Source of the DNA: Phycisphaerae bacterium
GTDB taxonomy: Bacteria; Planctomycetota; Phycisphaerae; UBA1845
Assembly (NCBI GenBank): GCA_024102815.1
Contig: JAGFJJ010000007.1
Span: 32,608 to 96,607 of the forward strand
DNA length: 64,000 bases
Direction of reading: 5' to 3'
The notes under the pieces were generated by a model. That model saw only the letters and a program-made list of their open reading frames with translations. It was not told where the DNA came from and made no database searches. How positions within the stretch are numbered: the first letter of the stretch is position 1; each line of letters starts with the position of its first letter. A program made the translations under genes and the position numbers. Shown here piece by piece: positions 60,060 through 64,000 of this stretch.

Positions 60060-61124
60060 TCAGCCGCGCTCGCCCGCTGAACGTGTCGCCCCCGTATTCC
60101 CGGCAAACAATCCCGGATCGCGGTTCACGATCCGCAGCATCGCCAGCGCCGCCCCGACACGCACCCGCGCATCGTCCGACTCCTCCAGCAGCCGATCCAG
60201 AAGCGGCAGCGCATCCGCCCGACCGATGGTCCCCAGGACCTTGCACGCCAGAAGCCGCATGCGCAGCATCTGACCCGCCGCCGGATCGTTCGGATCGCCG
60301 GAAGTCGCCCGCGGCGCACGAGCCGTCTCCATCGCCAGCTCGTACCCGTCCTGGATGCCGAACCGCGCCAGACCATTCGCCGCCGCGAGCCGCGTCTCAA
60401 CGTGGTCGGCCGCGCCCAGCTTGTACCGGAACGTGTCGATAAACGCCGGATCGCCCGCGCGGTCCAGCGCCTGAAGAGCGAACACCTCGTCCGCGCCCAC
60501 TCCGGCGTTCGTCATGAACACCAGCTCCTGCCGCGCGTCCACGTTTCCCAACCGGGCCATCGCCTCCAGCGCCTGCTGGCGAACACCCGGATCGCGATCG
60601 GCCATCGCCCGTGCCAGAATCGGCACCGAACCCGGCTCGCCCAGCATGCCCAGCAGCATCGTTGCATTGCGCCGCACAAGCGGGTCCTTGTCTTGCAGCA
60701 GCATCGTGCCGAGCTGCGCCGTAGGCCGCTTATCGCCAAGACGATGCAACGCGAAGATCGCGGCCGCGCGAACGCTGTCCTCCGAGTCGTCCAGCAGGCG
60801 GGCGACACGACTCCGCGCGGCCTCATCACGAAGCTCCCCGACAGCCACCGCGCCCGCGAAACGCACGCCCGGGTGCGGATCGGCCAGCGCCGTTCGAATC
60901 CACGGCAGGCTCTCCGGATCATCGGACCAGCGCAGCGATTCAACCGCCGCCACGCGGACCGCCGGATTGGACCCGTCCCCCACCGCCTGGCGAAGATACT
61001 CCAGCGCCCGATGCTTCAGCCCTGCGCGATCGATACGCATCCCGGCCGTGGGACGCCCCGGAGCGGCGCATCCCGCGCCGATGACCAGACCGGCCAGCGC
61101 CACTGAAACAACGCATCCCCTCAT
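60060..61124 (-). CDS. HEAT-repeat lipoprotein
   Basis: 354 residues from ATG 61124, overlapping the lnt stop by four bases (ATGA). Lipoprotein signal with lipobox GAGC in VALAGLVIGAGCAAPG (Cys19). The body is HEAT repeats of about 30 residues, e.g. NPAVRVAAVESLRWSDDPES, HPGVRFAGAVAVGELRDEAA, EDSVRAAAIFALHRLGDKRP, DPLVRRNATMLLGMLGEPGS and DPGVRQQALEAMARLGNVDA. Such solenoids are protein-interaction scaffolds. Its position between lnt and mreD suggests a role in envelope biogenesis. Confidence 0.85.
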   Translation of the reverse strand: MRGCVVSVALAGLVIGAGCAAPGRPTAGMRIDRAGLKHRALEYLRQAVGDGSNPAVRVAAVESLRWSDDPESLPWIRTALADPHPGVRFAGAVAVGELRDEAARSRVARLLDDSEDSVRAAAIFALHRLGDKRPTAQLGTMLLQDKDPLVRRNATMLLGMLGEPGSVPILARAMADRDPGVRQQALEAMARLGNVDARQELVFMTNAGVGADEVFALQALDRAGDPAFIDTFRYKLGAADHVETRLAAANGLARFGIQDGYELAMETARAPRATSGDPNDPAAGQMLRMRLLACKVLGTIGRADALPLLDRLLEESDDARVRVGAALAMLRIVNRDPGLFAGNTGATRSAGERG

Positions 61125-62944
61125 GCATGATCCTCCGCGGCTTCCGCCCGCGCCGCACGCACACGGACCACCCAGTAGTCCAGGAAGATCACCACCCAGA
61201 CGATCACGCAGATCACCGCAAACCAGTCTCCGTAGCGCGAATAGATCGAATAGCGCGAATCGACCATCAGCGTCGCCACGGAGAAGCCCGCATTGGGCCG
61301 CACCATCGTCGCCGATGCGCTCGGCACCAGCCCGTATTGCCTCCCGGTGGGCTGAATGAACCCGCTGATGCCCGTGTTCACCGCCCGGGCAATGCCCACC
61401 CGATTCTCCACCGCGCGAAACGTGCAGATCGCCAGGTGCTGCGGCTGCTGCACGCCGAGCGTGAACCATCCGTCGTTGCTCATGTTCAGCAGGAAATCGG
61501 CCTGTTTCGTCGGCTTGCCCCCGGAGACGAACCGCCGACTCACATAGGGCATCACGTCCTCGTAGCAGATGGGAATGCCGAAATGCAGCGTGCGCCCCGG
61601 CTCGGACCGCGGCTTCATCGCGAACGTGCGGAACGCCTTCCCCGGGAACATCGAGTATTCACCCGTGCCGTCCGGACCGCTCCAGGGCATGAACGAATTC
61701 AGCCACAAATACAGAAACCGCAATCGACCGAACCGGAACGGAACGAACTCCCCGAAAGGCACGAGGTGAACCTTATCGTATCGATCCGGCTCGCTTCCAT
61801 CCGGCTTGAACACCATCGCCGAGTTGTATATCCGCTGATCCGTCACAAGATCGTTGGGCGTCCGCATGAGCGACGCCGCCCCCGTCACGATGTACGCGCC
61901 CAGCCGCGAGGCACGATCCTGAAACGCCTGGAAGCACTGCCGGAAAAAGCGGTTGAAATCCCGCACTTCCGGATTCAGGTACATGTACCAGGGCGACTCC
62001 GGCAGCAGAAACAGGTCGGGCTTCTGTTCCGCGGCCCGATCCAGAAGATCGAGATAAAGCCGCATCTTTTCCGTGTCCGGGACATCCTCGTTCGGATCGA
62101 GATAAACCCGATTCACATAGTCGCCCTGAAGCACCGCGACCTTCGGCCCCGGCGTCAGCGTGCCCCGATGGAGCTGCACCTGCCCGTAGACAAACGTCGC
62201 CACGAGCACGACCCCCACCGCGATCCCCGCCATTCGCAACCGCGGCCGCGCGCGAACCACCTCACCAAAGCGCAGGCCCGGTGCCCCCCAACGCGCGATC
62301 AACACATCCGCCACCAGCGCATTCACCGCCGCCACCACGAAGCTGACGCCGTAGGCGCCGAACACATCGCTGATCTGAATCAGGCTGAGCACCTTCGCCT
62401 GGCTGTGGCTCAGAAAAAACCAGGGGAACCCGGACATCACCACCGCCCGGGCATACTCCCCTCCCACCCAGACGAACGGAAATGCCGTCGTCAACGGCCA
62501 GCGCCGACGCCGAACCACCGAACGCACCGCCACCGCCATCAGCGGAAAATACAGCGCGAGGTACAGGCACAGCGCCACATAACCGTAACCGGTCGTGGGA
62601 TGTAGCCAGCGCAGATTGATCAGAAAGAACGCCGCGCCGAGCACATAACTGTATAGATAAACCCACGGAGCGCGATCCGCGCATCCCACCAGCAACAGCC
62701 ACGGCACAAGGCACACATAAGCCAGCGGCCAGAGCCCGATCGGAGCGAAGATCAGACTCTTCAGCACGATCGTCGCCGCGACCAGCAGGAGCATCGTGCG
62801 ATGCCGCCACAGCGATGGAACCCCGGGAACGCGGGTCGGCTCGGGATCAGCCGCCATGGCCTTCGTCGACGCGCGCACGCCGCGCACCGACCCGTGGCGG
62901 CGCTTGCTTCGCTTGCGGTGCTCATCCTGAACGGTCGTGGTCAA
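61121..62944 (-). CDS. lnt: Apolipoprotein N-acyltransferase
   Basis: Up to 607 residues from TTG 62944 (GGAG nine bases upstream; ATG 62857 gives 578). Several N-terminal helices, then a nitrilase-type domain with the triad Glu in FLLPESPWYMYLNP, Lys in RYDKVHLVPFGEFVPFR and Cys in GIPICYEDVMPYVS, followed by NDGWFTLGVQQPQHL and a last membrane helix. It adds the third acyl chain to lipoproteins at the inner membrane, in keeping with the several lipoproteins in this window. First gene of lnt-HEAT-mreD-mrdA-rodA. Confidence 0.94.
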   Translation of the reverse strand: MTTTVQDEHRKRSKRRHGSVRGVRASTKAMAADPEPTRVPGVPSLWRHRTMLLLVAATIVLKSLIFAPIGLWPLAYVCLVPWLLLVGCADRAPWVYLYSYVLGAAFFLINLRWLHPTTGYGYVALCLYLALYFPLMAVAVRSVVRRRRWPLTTAFPFVWVGGEYARAVVMSGFPWFFLSHSQAKVLSLIQISDVFGAYGVSFVVAAVNALVADVLIARWGAPGLRFGEVVRARPRLRMAGIAVGVVLVATFVYGQVQLHRGTLTPGPKVAVLQGDYVNRVYLDPNEDVPDTEKMRLYLDLLDRAAEQKPDLFLLPESPWYMYLNPEVRDFNRFFRQCFQAFQDRASRLGAYIVTGAASLMRTPNDLVTDQRIYNSAMVFKPDGSEPDRYDKVHLVPFGEFVPFRFGRLRFLYLWLNSFMPWSGPDGTGEYSMFPGKAFRTFAMKPRSEPGRTLHFGIPICYEDVMPYVSRRFVSGGKPTKQADFLLNMSNDGWFTLGVQQPQHLAICTFRAVENRVGIARAVNTGISGFIQPTGRQYGLVPSASATMVRPNAGFSVATLMVDSRYSIYSRYGDWFAVICVIVWVVIFLDYWVVRVRAARAEAAEDHA

Positions 62945-63328
62945 AGATTGCGTTCTCCGGAGGCCTCGCGGACCTCACCCCGCATCCGCCCGTCTTGCCT
63001 TGTTATCACGGCAGCGGCAGGAATTGTCGAGCACGCCCGATCGAATTGTACGGCCGAACGCCCAACCCTATAATCCTTGACGGAATTCGCCGGTGTGTCA
63101 GCCGAGCGGCGCCCTGTTACGCGCGAGCCGCGGGCTTCAGTTCGCGTGGAGGTGCACTGACAAGGGGCCGCGATTTGCCCGGAATGCCTCGTGCTCGTGT
63201 GCCACTGCTCTGGAGCGGTGCTTGATGAATGGTCGTCGCAGGGTCCGCCGTGCGGGCCGTCTTCGGAACAACCCGTAAAGCGGGATCTGGCGCACCAGGC
63301 CCAAACGCGAAATTCACCCGACCCAGCC
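62945..63328. other. Intergenic region and leader upstream of thiS
   Basis: About 385 bases between divergent lnt and thiS. The plus strand has a strong promoter (63046-63074) that would give a leader of about 250 bases before thiS. Neither a THI box nor other recognised riboswitch core is visible. Short frames here have Cys clusters (TGC-rich 63176-63205) but no clear gene. Confidence 0.5.
63046..63074 (+). promoter_or_regulatory. Sigma70 promoter upstream of thiSG
   Basis: TTGTAC (63046-63051), 17-base spacer, consensus TATAAT (63069-63074). The nearest downstream gene on this strand is thiS at 63329. Confidence 0.7.
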
Positions 63329-63529
63329 ATGAACGTCACCCTCAACGGCCATTCCCATTCGCTCGACGAACCCCTGACCGTCGCCGATCTGCTCCGGCAA
63401 CTCGATCTGGAGCCCGTCCGCGTGGCCGTCGAGGTCAATGAGGATCTGGTCCCCCGCAAGCGCTTCGGCGAAGCGCCCATCCGCGACGGCGACCGGATCG
63501 AAATCGTCACTCTTGTCGGAGGCGGCTGA
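63329..63529 (+). CDS. thiS: Sulfur carrier protein ThiS
   Basis: 66 residues from ATG 63329. Beta-grasp fold with [40 protein letters not shown] and [15 protein letters not shown]. The C-terminal Gly-Gly, adenylated and thiocarboxylated by ThiF and a sulfur donor, carries sulfur to thiazole synthase. It precedes thiG by four bases. Confidence 0.94.
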   Translation: MNVTLNGHSHSLDEPLTVADLLRQLDLEPVRVAVEVNEDLVPRKRFGEAPIRDGDRIEIVTLVGGG

Positions 63530-63533
63530 TACC

Positions 63534-64000
63534 ATGTCCACCGATCGCTACCGCGTCGGATCGTTCACCTTCTCGTCCCGCTTGTTCGTCGGAACCGGAA
63601 AATACGCCAATTTCGACCTCATGCGCGCCGCCATCGACGCCGCCCGCTGCGAAGTCGTCACCGTGGCCGTCCGCCGTGATGTCCTCAGCCCCGAAGGCGC
63701 CAAGAAGCAGGACAGCATCCTCGATCACCTCGACCTCAAGCGCATCACCATCCTGCCCAACACCGCTGGGTGCTTCAACGCCAAAGACGCCATTCGCTCC
63801 GCCCGCCTCAGCCGAGAACTGCTCGAAGGCCTCGACAACCCCGGCGCCAAGTGGGTCAAAATCGAAGTGCTCGCCGACAAGAAAACCCTTCTGCCCGATC
63901 CCGTCGGCACGCTCGAAGCCACCGTCGAACTCGTCAAGGACGGCTTCGAAGTCCTCGCCTACACCAATGACGACCCCATCATGGCCCGTCGGCTCAAGGA
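63534..64000 (+). CDS. thiG: Thiazole synthase ThiG (5' part, runs off the window)
   Basis: The frame from ATG 63534 stays open to the end of the window (155 residues). TIM-barrel segments of ThiG are clear: [74 protein letters not shown] and [18 protein letters not shown]. It forms the thiazole phosphate ring of thiamin from deoxyxylulose phosphate, ThiS thiocarboxylate and dehydroglycine. The catalytic Lys is likely within KIEV. Confidence 0.94.
   Translation, partial: MSTDRYRVGSFTFSSRLFVGTGKYANFDLMRAAIDAARCEVVTVAVRRDVLSPEGAKKQDSILDHLDLKRITILPNTAGCFNAKDAIRSARLSRELLEGLDNPGAKWVKIEVLADKKTLLPDPVGTLEATVELVKDGFEVLAYTNDDPIMARRLK

Noticed and set aside
63075..63328. Possible TPP riboswitch or small Cys-rich gene upstream of thiS
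   Set aside because: No THI-box elements; the Cys-rich frame has no good start codon or ribosome-binding site.

Overview
The window is a 64 kb piece of a GC-rich bacterial chromosome, most likely from a planctomycete (Planctomycetota, possibly a Phycisphaerae-like lineage). The assignment rests on several clues. There is a PVC-type small basic protein (8725-8946). Two proteins carry the zinc-ribbon signature that recurs in planctomycetes (13656-14576). A 5S rRNA gene stands alone with its own promoter and terminator. There are also a lipoprotein cytochrome with an Asp/Asn linker, FHA and Hanks-kinase proteins, and a b558-type succinate dehydrogenase. This is inference from families; there is no 16S rRNA in the window.

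Layout. 1-17.7 kb is mainly housekeeping: an MscS channel end, RidA, an FHA protein, tRNA-Arg, the operon rpsP-trmD-rplS-yraN-tatD (no rimM), a class II ribonucleotide reductase, an aminotransferase, the 5S unit, a diadenylate cyclase with its YbbR partner, and an envelope operon with two paralogous lipoproteins and a glycosyltransferase. 17.9-31.5 kb holds sdhCAB, a transglutaminase-like protein, a coiled-coil protein, an unusual sigma factor with helix-turn-helix modules, a neuA-neuB-neuC nonulosonic acid cassette and an HDOD protein.

31.6-45.5 kb is a large redox region. A minus-strand operon of five overlapping genes encodes an outer-membrane beta-barrel candidate, two NHL-repeat lipoproteins, a 12-heme cytochrome and a 4-heme cytochrome. 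The plus strand encodes a 5-heme lipoprotein, a small c-type cytochrome, and a quinol-oxidising module (9-heme cytochrome, Rieske protein, cytochrome b, NapC/ImcH-like 10-heme cytochrome). Together these could carry electrons from menaquinol across both membranes, so extracellular electron transfer is the leading hypothesis.

45.6-55.9 kb contains membrane and signalling proteins (a GGDEF cyclase, a Ser/Thr kinase with zinc ribbons) followed by the most unusual locus. Three tandem ESCRT-III/Snf7-like coiled-coil proteins, one fused to a winged-helix-like domain, sit around a PspC protein. A topoisomerase VI subunit A (Spo11-type) gene without a neighbouring B subunit comes next, then a HepT/MntA toxin-antitoxin pair. 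55.9-64 kb returns to housekeeping on the minus strand (lnt, HEAT lipoprotein, mreD, mrdA, rodA) and ends with thiS and the start of thiG on the plus strand.

Several good sigma70-type promoters are readable (for rpsP, 5S rRNA, tRNA-Arg, sdh, the beta-barrel/cytochrome operon, the Rieske/cytochrome operon, and upstream of thiS). No CRISPR array, insertion sequence or recognised riboswitch was seen.
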